29,184 nt of DNA from Actinomycetota bacterium (GTDB lineage Bacteria > Actinomycetota > Thermoleophilia > Gaiellales > Gaiellaceae), in NCBI GenBank assembly GCA_013812265.1, contig JACCTQ010000278.1, positions 1 through 29,184 on the forward strand, in the 5' to 3' direction. The notes under the pieces are model-generated. The model was not told the origin of the DNA. It did no database searches and was given only the letters and a program-made list of their open reading frames with translations. A program made the translations under genes and the position numbers. Shown piece by piece: positions 20,810 to 28,306 of the stretch (within the stretch, counting starts at the first letter, position 1; the number at the start of each line of letters is the position of its first letter).

Positions 20810-21133
20810 GTGACCGATCGGACACCGCTGCTCGCCGAGGTGGACCGCCTCCTCCGCACACCGCTGGAGGGCGACAAGGCACCGGTGCTCGATCGCATCG
20901 ACGAGACGCTGACCGAGGCGTCCGCGTGTGCGCTGATCCTGGAGGCCGAACGGCTGCGCCTGGAGCGAGCAATCTCGCGGGCGACGGTAGCGATGTTGGG
21001 TGACGGACGCCCACCGTGCGAGGAGCTGGGTGCGCTCACCCGTCGGGTGCAGGCGACTAACCGGGAGCTCAGGATGTTGAGAGCAAAGCTTCGGTCGCTC
21101 CGCGTGCGGCAGCGAGAGATCCGCGCCGCATAG
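20810..21133 (+). CDS. Small coiled-coil protein of unknown function
   Basis: The product (107 residues from the GTG) is charged and helical. The C-terminal two thirds carry heptad-like leucines (ALILEAERLRLERAISRATV and ELRMLRAKLRSLRVRQREI), suggesting a coiled coil. There is no signal peptide or membrane segment, and I do not recognise a family. An ATG at 20771 gives 13 more residues, but it overlaps the tandem operator. Codon use is like the neighbours (G/C at third positions), which supports a real gene. It is divergent to dacB and convergent with the response regulator. Confidence 0.65.
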   Translation: MTDRTPLLAEVDRLLRTPLEGDKAPVLDRIDETLTEASACALILEAERLRLERAISRATVAMLGDGRPPCEELGALTRRVQATNRELRMLRAKLRSLRVRQREIRAA

Positions 21134-21180
21134 AAGTTGTCTCCGAATGACGCTTCGTCTCCGGGTGGGCGCAGCCTCGC

Positions 21181-21867
21181 TCAGGCGATTCCGCTCCGTA
21201 CCGCGTACACCGCGGCCTGGATCCGGTTGTCGATCTGGAGCTTGATCAGGATGTTGGAGGTGTGATTCTTGACCGTCTTGGGGCTGATGGACAGCGTGCG
21301 GGCGATCCCGGCGTTGTCCATCCCGCTCGCGATCAGCTTCAGCACCTGGATCTCGCGGTCGGAAAGCTCGGCGTGCATAGTTGCGCGCGCCTCGGACAGG
21401 CTCGCCGAAGAGCGGATTCGCTGCAGGACTTTGGCCGCGATATAGGGAGAGACCAGTGACTCTCCCACGGACGCCGCCTGGATACCTCTGAGCAGGTCGT
21501 CGATGGAGGAGTCTTTGAGCAGGTATCCGCACGCGCCCGCGAGGATCGCATCCATGACATCACCATCCTCGTCGGAGATAGTGAGGATGAGCACGCGTGT
21601 CAGCGGCAGCGCTTTGGTGATCCGGCGAGTCGCCTCGATCCCGTCCATGCCCGGCATGTTGAGATCCATCAGGACGACATCGGGTGCCAAGCTCGTAACG
21701 ACGTCGACGGCCTCCGAGCCGTCGGGAGCCTCGCCTACCACGTCCACACCATGCTCCTCGAGCAGGGTGCGGAGACCCGTTCGGAAGAGGTCGTGGTCGT
21801 CCACGACGGCGACGCGCAGCCCGTCTTGTCCCCGAACCTGTCTGCCAAGCTCGCCTGTCTGCGTCAC
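21181..21867 (-). CDS. Response regulator, NarL/FixJ family (REC + LuxR HTH)
   Basis: A two-component response regulator. From the GTG at 21867 it has 228 residues. The receiver domain shows acidic D23/D24 (VAVVDDHDLFRTGL), the phospho-acceptor D68 in VVLMDLNMPGMDG and the lysine in GYLLKDSS. The C-terminal LuxR-type HTH is LSDREIQVLKLIASGMDNAG, then IARTLSISPKTVKNHTSNIL. A longer frame to 22008 adds residues without similarity. TAGACT lies 11 bases upstream of the GTG. No histidine kinase is adjacent, so it is an orphan here and its regulon is unknown. Confidence 0.92.
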   Translation of the reverse strand: MTQTGELGRQVRGQDGLRVAVVDDHDLFRTGLRTLLEEHGVDVVGEAPDGSEAVDVVTSLAPDVVLMDLNMPGMDGIEATRRITKALPLTRVLILTISDEDGDVMDAILAGACGYLLKDSSIDDLLRGIQAASVGESLVSPYIAAKVLQRIRSSASLSEARATMHAELSDREIQVLKLIASGMDNAGIARTLSISPKTVKNHTSNILIKLQIDNRIQAAVYAVRSGIA

Positions 21868-21972
21868 GAGCGCCTGCGAGTCTAACCCGTCCCGCCCCAG
21901 CCGGGTAGCCTCGCCAAGTTTGTGACACCCCGGTTTCGGAAGGATTCTGCGGCTTTTGTGGTTTTTACGCGG

Positions 21973-22001
21973 TTGCAGGTACCCCTGAACGCTGCTAGGG
22001 T
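21973..22001 (+). promoter_or_regulatory. Promoter of the NlpC/P60 gene
   Basis: TTGCAG (21973-21978), 17 bases, TAGGGT (21996-22001), with TG one base before the -10. The same TTGCAG box and 17-base spacing recur at 27403-27431 on the minus strand. A GTG at 22011 is nine bases after the -10, as in leaderless genes, but its frame stops after 17 codons. Confidence 0.55.
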
Positions 22002-22180
22002 GCCCCACTTGTGACGGTGCGGCCCCTCACCCGGGCGCCTCTTGTATCCGGCGGCGAACGGTAACCATCAGCCTCAGACAACGACAGCGATTTTCGCTTG
22101 TACTGGCTTTCGGGATAGCGCTTGTCTGCGCTCCGGCCGCCCTTGGCGACCCCTCGTCGCTCGCCTCCAAGGAGGCGCAG

Positions 22181-23203
22181 GTGCAGCGCGTGCTTTCACA
22201 GGTGCAAGCCCTGGACGGAAGCCTGGGACAGGCCATCGAGGCGTACAACCTTGCGAATGTCAAGCTAGGCCGGCTCGAGGGCGAGCTTCGCCTTAACCGC
22301 CGGCAGTTGAGCATGGCGCGCAAGAACCTTCGGCGGTCGGAGGCGGCGCTGTCCAACCGGCTGGTTGCCATGTATACGGGCGAAGAGACTTCTACGCTCG
22401 GCGTCCTGCTGGGGGCGACGAGCTTTGACGATCTGCTGAGCCGGATGGACGCCGTCGATCGCGTTGCCGACCAGGATGTGGACGTCCACCGGGAGACGGT
22501 CAAGTTTCGTGTGCAGGTCCGGCGCCAGCGCACCCGCCTCCGCCACGCGCGGGCCGAGCAGGCGCGTGTCGTAGAGGAGCGGGCGGCACATCGGGCGTCG
22601 GTCGAGCAGCAACTCGCCGAGCGACGGAGTCTCGTCGCCTCGATCCGGGGCGAGATCGCGAGGCTTCAGGCGGAGGAGCGTGCGCGTCAGCAGGCAGCGG
22701 CACGTGCAGCGGAGCGGCGACTGGCCGCGGCGCAGGCGGCCGCACCAGTATTGCCGACACCGCTGAACACCGCTGTCGAGTCGGACGACGGCTCGGACGA
22801 GAGCAGCGCCGTGAGCGCCGCGCCCGCGCCGACAGCCTCCGCTCCGGCCCGCTACGGCGGCGTTGTAGGAATCGCCATGCGCTATCTCGGCGTTCCGTAC
22901 AAGTGGGGAGGAGCCTCGCCGAGCACCGGTTTCGATTGCTCGGGATTCATCATGTACGTCTACAGCCAGGTCGGCGTCTCGCTGCCGCACAACGCCGCCG
23001 CGCAGTACGGAGTAGGCACTCCAGTGTCGCGCTCGCAGCTGCAGCCGGGTGATCTCGTCTTCTTCAACGGCCTCGGCCACAACGGCATCTACATCGGCGG
23101 CGGGCAGTTCATCCACTCGCCGCACACGGGTGACGTTGTAAAGATCTCGAGCCTTTCCGACTCGTGGTATGCAGCCACCTGGGTCGGCGCACGCCGCGTA
23201 TGA
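22181..23203 (+). CDS. Secreted coiled-coil NlpC/P60 peptidoglycan hydrolase (start unresolved)
   Basis: A cell-wall endopeptidase of the RipA/CwlO type. The C-terminal NlpC/P60 domain has YLGVPYKWGGASPSTGFDCS with the catalytic cysteine in DCSG, LGHNGIYIGGGQFIHSP with the histidine, and GDLVFF. Before it are about 190 residues of charged coiled coil (MARKNLRRSEAALSNRLVAM onward) and an Ala/Pro/Ser linker. The first standard start is GTG 22181. The same frame is open upstream and encodes a clear signal peptide from about 22067: RQRQRFSLVLAFGIALVCAP then AALGD. No ATG, GTG or TTG precedes this signal peptide in frame. Either a rare start codon or a frameshift from the GTG at 22011 is needed. 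It is 340 residues from 22181. Confidence 0.88.
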   Translation: MQRVLSQVQALDGSLGQAIEAYNLANVKLGRLEGELRLNRRQLSMARKNLRRSEAALSNRLVAMYTGEETSTLGVLLGATSFDDLLSRMDAVDRVADQDVDVHRETVKFRVQVRRQRTRLRHARAEQARVVEERAAHRASVEQQLAERRSLVASIRGEIARLQAEERARQQAAARAAERRLAAAQAAAPVLPTPLNTAVESDDGSDESSAVSAAPAPTASAPARYGGVVGIAMRYLGVPYKWGGASPSTGFDCSGFIMYVYSQVGVSLPHNAAAQYGVGTPVSRSQLQPGDLVFFNGLGHNGIYIGGGQFIHSPHTGDVVKISSLSDSWYAATWVGARRV

Positions 23204-23305
23204 CGGGGGAAACCATGTTTCTCCCGTCAGCCCCCTTCTTTCTGGGCTAGCCGACTTGCGGCCGCCGTGAGGCTCCCGCCGGGCAAAGCCCGGCTCCGCT
23301 GGCGG
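23202..23305 (+). repeat. Dispersed hairpin repeat, copy 1
   Basis: About 104 bp starting in the NlpC stop. Stem 1: GACGGGGGAAAC (23202-23213), CAT, GTTTCTCCCGTC (23217-23228), one G-U pair. Then CCCCCTTCTT, a variable middle, GTGAGGCTCCCGCC and stem 2 GCCGGGC-AAA-GCCCGGC. It lies in the convergent gap before the acyl-CoA synthetase. Copies 2 (25226-25328, inverted) and 3 (29115 to the end) match it. Confidence 0.85.
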
Positions 23306-23346
23306 ATCGCAGGCAGACCCATACGGTTCTTGGAAAGGCCGTGGAG

Positions 23347-25155
23347 CTAGCTTCGGTAGAGGTTCTCGATCTCGGCTGCGAAATGGTCTTCGCAGACTCG
23401 CCGCTTCAGTTTCAGCGTGGGCGTGACCTCGCCGTCTTCGGCTGAGAAGTCCCGCTCCAGGATCTGGAATCTTTTGATCTGCTCGTGCCGGGCCAGGTTT
23501 CCGTTGACCTCGTTGACGACCTCCTGAATGAGCTCTCGTACTTGCGGTGCGACTGCGAGCGCCGGACCTTCGACAGGCGGCTCGGCCTGTGCTGCCCACT
23601 TGTCCATCTCCTCGACGTCGAGTGTGACTAGCGCTGCGACGTAGGGACGCCGGTCGCCTAGCACGAGCGCCTGGGAAACGTACTTCGATCCCTTCAGCGC
23701 GTTTTCGATGTTCTGCGGCGCGACGTTCTTGCCGCTCGCCGTCACGAGGATGTCCTTCTTCCGGTCGGTGATCGTGAGGAAGCCGTCCGGGTCCAGTGCT
23801 CCGATGTCCCCCGTCTTCAGCCAGCCGTCGTCCGTAAGCGTCGTGCGGGTGGCCTCGGTGTCCTTCAGGTAGCCCGCGAATACGGTTTCACCGCGCACCA
23901 GGATCTCTCCGTCCTCGGCGATCCGAACCTCGCAGCGGGGCATCACGGGGCCTACGGTTCCGAATCGGAAGCGCCTGGGGAGGTTCACTGCGCATGCAGT
24001 CGTGCCCTCGGTTTGCCCGTAGCCCTCGAGGATCATGATGTCGAGGGCGTGGAAGAACTCGGCCACCTCGCGTGCCAGCGGTGCTCCGCCGGAGATCGCG
24101 AATCGCAGCTCGCCGCCCAGCCGGTTCTTCACCTTCGAGAAGACGAGCCGATCCGCAATTCGAAGCTGGGCTGCGAGGCCGGGCGGTAATGGCCGCGACT
24201 GCTGTCGAAGGCGGCTCGCCCGCTGGCCGACCGAGAGAGACCAGCCGACGAGCCGTCGTCTGACCCCGGTTGCAGCATCGAACTGCGCGAGCACAGCTGT
24301 ATGCACCTTCTCGAACATTCGTGGCACGCTCGGAAGCAGCGTGGGCCGCACTTCCTCTAGCGCGGGCGCGATCTGCTGGGGATCGGGACAGAAGGCGATC
24401 GTGAACCCCTCGCGCGCGCCCCAGAAGTGCATGAGTCTTCCGAACGTGTGCGCAAGCGGCAAATAGAGCAGCATGCGGTCGTTGCTCATTCCGATGTCGG
24501 GCAACTCCTCGATGATCGTGGTCATGACGTAGTAGTTGCGGTGGCTGAGCAGGCACCCCTTCGGCGGCCCGGTCGTACCTGACGTGTACATGCACGTGAG
24601 CGGGTCGTCCTCCGTGATGGAAGCGCCTACGCGCTCGAGAGCATCGGAGTCTCGGGCCAAGTGGTCGCGCCCCCGGGATGCGAGATCGTCCAGGTCGGAG
24701 AACGTGAGCACGTGCTCCAAGCGGGGCAACTCGGCTCGACGCTGCGAGACCTGCGCGGCGTGCTCCGAGTCCTCCACCGCCAGGCCGATCGCGTCCGAGT
24801 GCCGGAGGATGTACTCGATTTCCCCCTGCGAGCTCGTGGGATAGATCGGAACGACGACAGCGCCGATCGAGAGGAGCGCGAAATCCAGTAGCGTCCACTC
24901 GAGCCGTGTTCGGGCCAAGATCGCAAACGGATCCCCTTTCTTGACGCCGAGCGAGAGGAAGCCGTGCGCAAGCTCGTCCACGCGACGCGCTGCTTCGCCC
25001 CAGGAGACCTCGCGCCAAGCACCTCCGTCCTGAACGAGATAGGCGGGCCTGCCTCGATCCTCGGAGATCGCCTGCTGCCAGAGAGCAGCAAGCGTGCGCG
25101 GCCCTTCGCCGGGGCTCACAGAGGAGGAGGCGGTGTCTGTCGTTTCTGTCGCCAT
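23347..25155 (-). CDS. Long-chain-fatty-acid--CoA ligase (FadD15-like AMP-binding enzyme)
   Basis: It activates fatty acids with ATP and CoA for degradation or lipid synthesis. The 602-residue product (from ATG 25155) has the P-loop YTSGTTGPPKGCLLSH, the adenylate-forming motif EGYGQTEGT, the TGDIG aspartate and the DRKKDILVTASGKNVAPQNI hinge with a C-terminal lysine region (TPTLKLKRR). This matches the bacterial FadD15/FAA1 group. A GTG at 25176 gives seven more residues and is a possible alternative. No signal peptide is present. The substrate chain length cannot be read from sequence. Confidence 0.93.
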   Translation of the reverse strand: MATETTDTASSSVSPGEGPRTLAALWQQAISEDRGRPAYLVQDGGAWREVSWGEAARRVDELAHGFLSLGVKKGDPFAILARTRLEWTLLDFALLSIGAVVVPIYPTSSQGEIEYILRHSDAIGLAVEDSEHAAQVSQRRAELPRLEHVLTFSDLDDLASRGRDHLARDSDALERVGASITEDDPLTCMYTSGTTGPPKGCLLSHRNYYVMTTIIEELPDIGMSNDRMLLYLPLAHTFGRLMHFWGAREGFTIAFCPDPQQIAPALEEVRPTLLPSVPRMFEKVHTAVLAQFDAATGVRRRLVGWSLSVGQRASRLRQQSRPLPPGLAAQLRIADRLVFSKVKNRLGGELRFAISGGAPLAREVAEFFHALDIMILEGYGQTEGTTACAVNLPRRFRFGTVGPVMPRCEVRIAEDGEILVRGETVFAGYLKDTEATRTTLTDDGWLKTGDIGALDPDGFLTITDRKKDILVTASGKNVAPQNIENALKGSKYVSQALVLGDRRPYVAALVTLDVEEMDKWAAQAEPPVEGPALAVAPQVRELIQEVVNEVNGNLARHEQIKRFQILERDFSAEDGEVTPTLKLKRRVCEDHFAAEIENLYRS

Positions 25156-25225
25156 GGCTTCACCGTTCGGAGGCACGTAGAGCTTAGAAGGTTGGAGTCA
25201 CTTGAATCGTGGGTAAAACGTGATG

Positions 25226-25328
25226 CCGCCGGCGGAGCCGAGCTTTGCTCGGCGGGAGCCTCACAGCGACGGTCGTCGGCGAGGCAAGAAGAAGGGGGCG
25301 CACGGGGGAAACATGGTTTCCCCCGTGC
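25226..25328 (-). repeat. Dispersed hairpin repeat, copy 2 (inverted)
   Basis: In the divergent gap between the acyl-CoA synthetase and Ku. Stem 1 is perfect: GCACGGGGGAAAC (25300-25312) and GTTTCCCCCGTGC (25316-25328) around ATG. Stem 2 is GCCGAGC-TTT-GCTCGGC (25237-25253). Compared with copy 1, both stems carry paired changes that keep base pairing. Confidence 0.85.
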
Positions 25329-25388
25329 TTGCAGGGATGGGTCGGCACGCAGGGAATTTCGTTGGTCCCACTACACTGGTTGGTGCTC

Positions 25389-26249
25389 ATGCGAACGATC
25401 TGGAACGGCTCCCTCAGCTTCGGGTTGGTCAACATCCCCATCGGGCTCGCTCTCGCTACGCAGCGATCGGATGTCTCCTTTCGCACACTGCACCGGGAAT
25501 GCGGCACGCCGATCAAGCAGAAGCGCTACTGCCCTCGCCACGAGCGCGACGTCGATGCCGACGAGCTCGTGAAAGGCTGGGAGGTTGCGAAGGGTCAGTT
25601 CGTGCTGGTGGAGGACGCAGACCTCGAGTCTGTTGCCCTCCAGCGCTCACAGTCGATAGAGATCGTCCGCTTCGTTGCGCTCGATCAGGTCGACCCGGTG
25701 TTCTTCGATCGGACGTATTACCTTGCGCCCGCGAGCGCTCCGGCGGCGCGCAGGCCTTACGTTTTGCTCTTGCGAGCAATGCAGGAGAGCGGCATGGCAG
25801 CCATCGGCAAGTTCGTTCTCTGGGGCAAGGAGAACCTGTGTCTGATTCGCTCCCACGGTGACTCGCTCGCACTCGAGACCCTCTTTTTCGGCGAGGACGT
25901 CCGCTCACGCGCCGAGATCGAGGAGGCGGTGGAGGAGACGGACGTCAAGAAGGCCGAGCTCGAGCTTGCCCGCCAGGTGATCGCGAGCCTCGTGGGGGAG
26001 TTCGATCCTGCGGAATTCGAGAACGAGTACAGGCGGGAGGTGCGTCAGATGCTCGAGGCGAAGCTTGCCGGCGAGGAGATCGCCCGGCCGGAGCCGGTGC
26101 CGGAAGCGCCTGTCGTCGATCTCATGGAGGCGCTCAAGCGCAGCGTCGCGGAAGCCAAGGGGCGCAAGGCGGTCTCGTCTTCTTCGAAGGACGGAACCCC
26201 GGCGAAGCCTGCCGCGCGCAAACGGCGGGCCCCTCAGAAGGCCGCCTAA
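25389..26249 (+). CDS. ku: Ku DNA end-binding protein (non-homologous end joining)
   Basis: Ku homodimers encircle broken DNA ends and recruit LigD. The 286-residue product begins MRTIWNGSLSFGLVNIPIGL and has the Ku core segments RECGTPIKQKRYCPRHERDV, then DELVKGWEVAKGQFVLV and FFDRTYYLAP. The C-terminus (residues about 255-286) is Lys/Ala/Arg-rich, as in Ku proteins that need it for DNA binding. The ATG at 25389 is preferred over a frame extended to 25245, which would translate the dispersed repeat. TACACT is 11 bases upstream. The stop lies in the target duplication of a MITE. LigD is not in the window. Confidence 0.94.
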   Translation: MRTIWNGSLSFGLVNIPIGLALATQRSDVSFRTLHRECGTPIKQKRYCPRHERDVDADELVKGWEVAKGQFVLVEDADLESVALQRSQSIEIVRFVALDQVDPVFFDRTYYLAPASAPAARRPYVLLLRAMQESGMAAIGKFVLWGKENLCLIRSHGDSLALETLFFGEDVRSRAEIEEAVEETDVKKAELELARQVIASLVGEFDPAEFENEYRREVRQMLEAKLAGEEIARPEPVPEAPVVDLMEALKRSVAEAKGRKAVSSSSKDGTPAKPAARKRRAPQKAA

Positions 26250-26250
26250 G

Positions 26251-26409
26251 GGTCTGTCCAGAAAGTGGCCGCGGTGGATGACGCGCGAGAAACTGCGCCA
26301 GGCGAGGACGCAGGGAGCGCCAATATGCGGGCATATTGGCGCGACCGAGGACGCTGCGTGGCGCAGTTTGGCGCCCGTCAGGCGCCCTGGTCGACTTTCT
26401 GGACAGGCC
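26251..26409 (+). mobile_element. MITE-like element (159 bp) with 6-bp target duplication
   Basis: The ends are GGTCTGTCCAGAAAGT and its near-perfect inverted match ACTTTCTGGACAGGCC (one mismatch). CCTAAG is duplicated directly at 26245-26250 and 26410-26415. Inner arms also pair (AACTGCGCC with GGCGCAGTT, and GCGCCAATATGC with GCATATTGGCGC at the centre), so the whole element can fold into one long hairpin. It has no coding capacity. The left duplication contains the Ku TAA. The parent transposase family is not determined. Confidence 0.85.
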
Positions 26410-26471
26410 CCTAAGCGACACGGGAGCGCGATCCGGTCCGCCGAGGGGCGGCGCGGCTTGCGTGCTGACAA

Positions 26472-27062
26472 TTGGCCGTCCCATCACAGCTGAATCTACT
26501 CCGGCCCGAGACGCCACTCAGCGACGGGGTCGTGGCGCTGCGGCCCTGGACGCTGGCGGACGTCGGAGCGCTCGTCACCGCTATCGATGGCGACGGGGAG
26601 ATCGCCCGGTGGCTCGAGCTGATCCCGCAGCCGTACCGAGAGGCGGAGGCCCGCGCCTGGGTCGAGAGGGCGACGACTGGCTGGGGCGAAGGAACGATGG
26701 CGGCGTTCGCTTCGTTCGATGTGGATGGTGGAACCCTCGCCGGCGGGATCGGCGTCGAGGTCAAAGACGCGGCGCATGCGGTCGTCGAGGTCGGCTACTG
26801 GGCTGCATGCGCAGCCCGAGGCCGCGGAGTGACGACCCGCGCGGTGCGGCTGGTGTCACGGTGGGCGCTCGAACAGGTGGGTGCCGAGCGCGTTCAGCTG
26901 CTCGCCGAGCGCGAGAACCTCGCGTCCCAACGTGTCGCCGAGAAGGCGGGGTTCGTGCGCGAGGGAGTCCTCCGCTCCACTAGATTCAACCCGCGCCTGG
27001 GGCGGCGCATGGATTTCGTGATGTACTCGATGCTGCCGAGCGACCCGCCGAACGCCGGGTAG
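26472..27062 (+). CDS. GNAT-family N-acetyltransferase (RimJ/RimL-like)
   Basis: The product (196 residues) transfers an acetyl group from acetyl-CoA. It has VVALRPWTLADVGALVTAID at the N-terminus, the acetyl-CoA motif ARGRGVTTRAV (about residue 117-127), RVQLLAERENLASQRVAEKA and GFVREGVLR, the usual RimJ/RimL pattern. The substrate is unknown. The start is a TTG at 26472 with no clear ribosome-binding site; no better in-frame start precedes the conserved region. It lies just after the MITE, so its original promoter may have been displaced. Confidence 0.87.
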   Translation: MAVPSQLNLLRPETPLSDGVVALRPWTLADVGALVTAIDGDGEIARWLELIPQPYREAEARAWVERATTGWGEGTMAAFASFDVDGGTLAGGIGVEVKDAAHAVVEVGYWAACAARGRGVTTRAVRLVSRWALEQVGAERVQLLAERENLASQRVAEKAGFVREGVLRSTRFNPRLGRRMDFVMYSMLPSDPPNAG

Positions 27063-27106
27063 GGCCGCCTGCGCAGCCAGCGTACCTTCGTTCTCGAAAC
27101 GGTTCT

Positions 27107-27277
27107 CTAGGCGTTCTGTGGAACCGTGCCGCGCTCCTGGAGCTGGGCCTGGAAGAGCGTCTTGTCGATCTTGCCCTGGTAGATCGGAACACCCTCTTGC
27201 AGGCAAACGCGGATGATTTCCTCGCGGTCGATGTTGAGCTCCTTCGACAACTCTTCAGGCGTTAAGTGGTTCGGCAC
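27107..27277 (-). CDS. Small HTH-like protein (56 residues)
   Basis: The frame starts GTG and reads PNHLTPEELSKELNIDREEI, then IRVCLQEGVPIYQGKIDKTL, ending TVPQNA. AAAGGAG lies just upstream (about 27282-27288) at good spacing. The LTPEELSKELNID...VCLQEGVPIYQGKIDKTLF pattern suggests a MerR/excisionase-like or IF2-N-like small helix-turn-helix, but I cannot name the family. It is tail-to-tail with the acetyltransferase. Its leader carries an intrinsic terminator. It is easily missed because of its size. Confidence 0.8.
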   Translation of the reverse strand: MPNHLTPEELSKELNIDREEIIRVCLQEGVPIYQGKIDKTLFQAQLQERGTVPQNA

Positions 27278-27300
27278 GACGCTCCTTTCCGTTCGGGCGC

Positions 27301-27331
27301 AAAAAAGCCCGCCGGCAGGGCGCGGCGGGCT
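27301..27331 (-). terminator. Intrinsic terminator in the leader of the small HTH gene
   Basis: On the minus strand AGCCCGCC (27331-27324) pairs with GGCGGGCT (27313-27306) around a ten-base loop and is followed by a run of T (27306-27301). It ends 23 bases before the GTG at 27277. No minus-strand gene lies upstream to be terminated, so attenuation of the small gene is likely. Confidence 0.75.
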
Positions 27332-27402
27332 GACTCGAACGCTTTGGCTTGTTGTCGGCGGCGGTCAACGACCCCGCCCTGAGATCCTGCTCATCGCCGC
27401 CT

Positions 27403-27431
27403 AGGATAATCGGTCGGCATGACTGCTGCAA
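27403..27431 (-). promoter_or_regulatory. Promoter of the small HTH gene
   Basis: On the minus strand TTGCAG (27431-27426), 17 bases, TATCCT (27408-27403). This predicts a leader of roughly 115-120 bases before the GTG at 27277. It contains the terminator and a possible nine-residue leader peptide MSRISGRGR (27394-27365). The promoter overlaps the start of the divergent hydrolase gene. Confidence 0.55.
27405..27410 (+). promoter_or_regulatory. -10 box of a leaderless promoter for the hydrolase
   Basis: GATAAT eight bases before the ATG at 27419, in the octamer GGATAATC also found at 20793-20800. It overlaps the divergent -10 (27403-27408), so the two promoters share bases. Confidence 0.45.
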
Positions 27432-28306
27432 AGGGGCTGCCGGAGCTCGACGAACGCTTCGCGACCATCAAGGGCGTCCGCATCCGCTTCTACCTCGGAG
27501 GCGCCGGTGGGCATCCGGTTCTGCTCGTCCACGGGCTTGGGGGCGCGGCGTCGAACTGGGTCGGACTCGCTCAGCTCCTCGCCAGGACGCGGCCCGTGCT
27601 CGTGCCCGACCTTCCCGGCCACGGTGGATCCTCACCGCTTCCCGTGGTGCCCAACCTGGAGGTATACGCGGACCGTCTGGCCGTCCTTGTGCAACACGTG
27701 GGGTTCCGACGAGCCGCGGTCGTCGGGCATTCACTGGGCGGCCTCGTGGCGCTTCGCCTGGCGCTGCGACATCCCGAGCAGGTGAACGCCCTCCTGCTCG
27801 CCGGCTCCGCGGGCTTCTCTCCCAGCAGCCGCCGCGCGGAGCAGGCGCTCGTCCTGAGCTCGCTCATCCGGCCCGGGCGGTGGCTCGCTCCCCACCGCAG
27901 CTTCGTGGCACGGCATCGACGGTTGCGCCGCGCCACGCTCGGTTGGGGTGCGTCGGATCCCGAGGCACTCTCCGCCGGTGCTGTGGAGGGTTTTCTCGCG
28001 GGGCCTGCCCTGCACACCGACACGATTTCCGCCGCGAGGGCGCTGATCCTGGACGACGTGGGAGCCAGACTCGGCGCTGTCCGGTGCCCCTCGCTCGTTC
28101 TTTGGGGAGCACGGGACACGCTCACCCCGATCGGTGACGCGTTCGAGTACGGATGTCAGCTCGGCGCTCCCGTCCGGGCGATCCCCGACTGCGGCCACCT
28201 CCTGATCGGCGAGCGCCCCGACGCGTGCGCGCACGCGATCGAACAGTTTCTAGACGGGATTCGGGAGGTCGATGAACTCCCACGGAACGCCGAAGCGCTT
28301 CGCTAG
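27419..28306 (+). CDS. Alpha/beta hydrolase
   Basis: A serine hydrolase of the alpha/beta fold, 295 residues. It has the oxyanion segment LLVHGLGGAASNW (about residues 35-47), DLPGHGGSS, the nucleophile elbow VGHSLGG, the acid in LVLWGARDTLTP and the histidine in IPDCGHLLIGE. The triad is complete. There is no signal peptide, so it is probably cytoplasmic. The substrate is unknown (esterase, lipase or C-C hydrolase-like). Its 3' end overlaps the convergent NIF3 gene by 57 bases. Confidence 0.9.
   Translation: MTAAKGLPELDERFATIKGVRIRFYLGGAGGHPVLLVHGLGGAASNWVGLAQLLARTRPVLVPDLPGHGGSSPLPVVPNLEVYADRLAVLVQHVGFRRAAVVGHSLGGLVALRLALRHPEQVNALLLAGSAGFSPSSRRAEQALVLSSLIRPGRWLAPHRSFVARHRRLRRATLGWGASDPEALSAGAVEGFLAGPALHTDTISAARALILDDVGARLGAVRCPSLVLWGARDTLTPIGDAFEYGCQLGAPVRAIPDCGHLLIGERPDACAHAIEQFLDGIREVDELPRNAEALR

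Noticed and set aside
20679..21014. Longer N-terminus of the D-Ala-D-Ala carboxypeptidase
   Set aside because: It would hide the signal peptide in the interior and overlap the divergent coiled-coil gene and operator.
21868..22008. Longer N-terminus of the response regulator (start at 22008)
   Set aside because: The added 47 residues have no receiver-domain similarity, and they overlap the promoter of the NlpC gene. GTG 21867 sits near a TAGACT box.
25245..25388. Longer N-terminus of Ku
   Set aside because: The extra residues translate the dispersed repeat. The Ku family N-terminus is MRTIWNGSLSF at 25389.
27063..27106. Terminator between the acetyltransferase and the small HTH gene
   Set aside because: No stable stem followed by a T-run is present on either strand in this 44-base gap.
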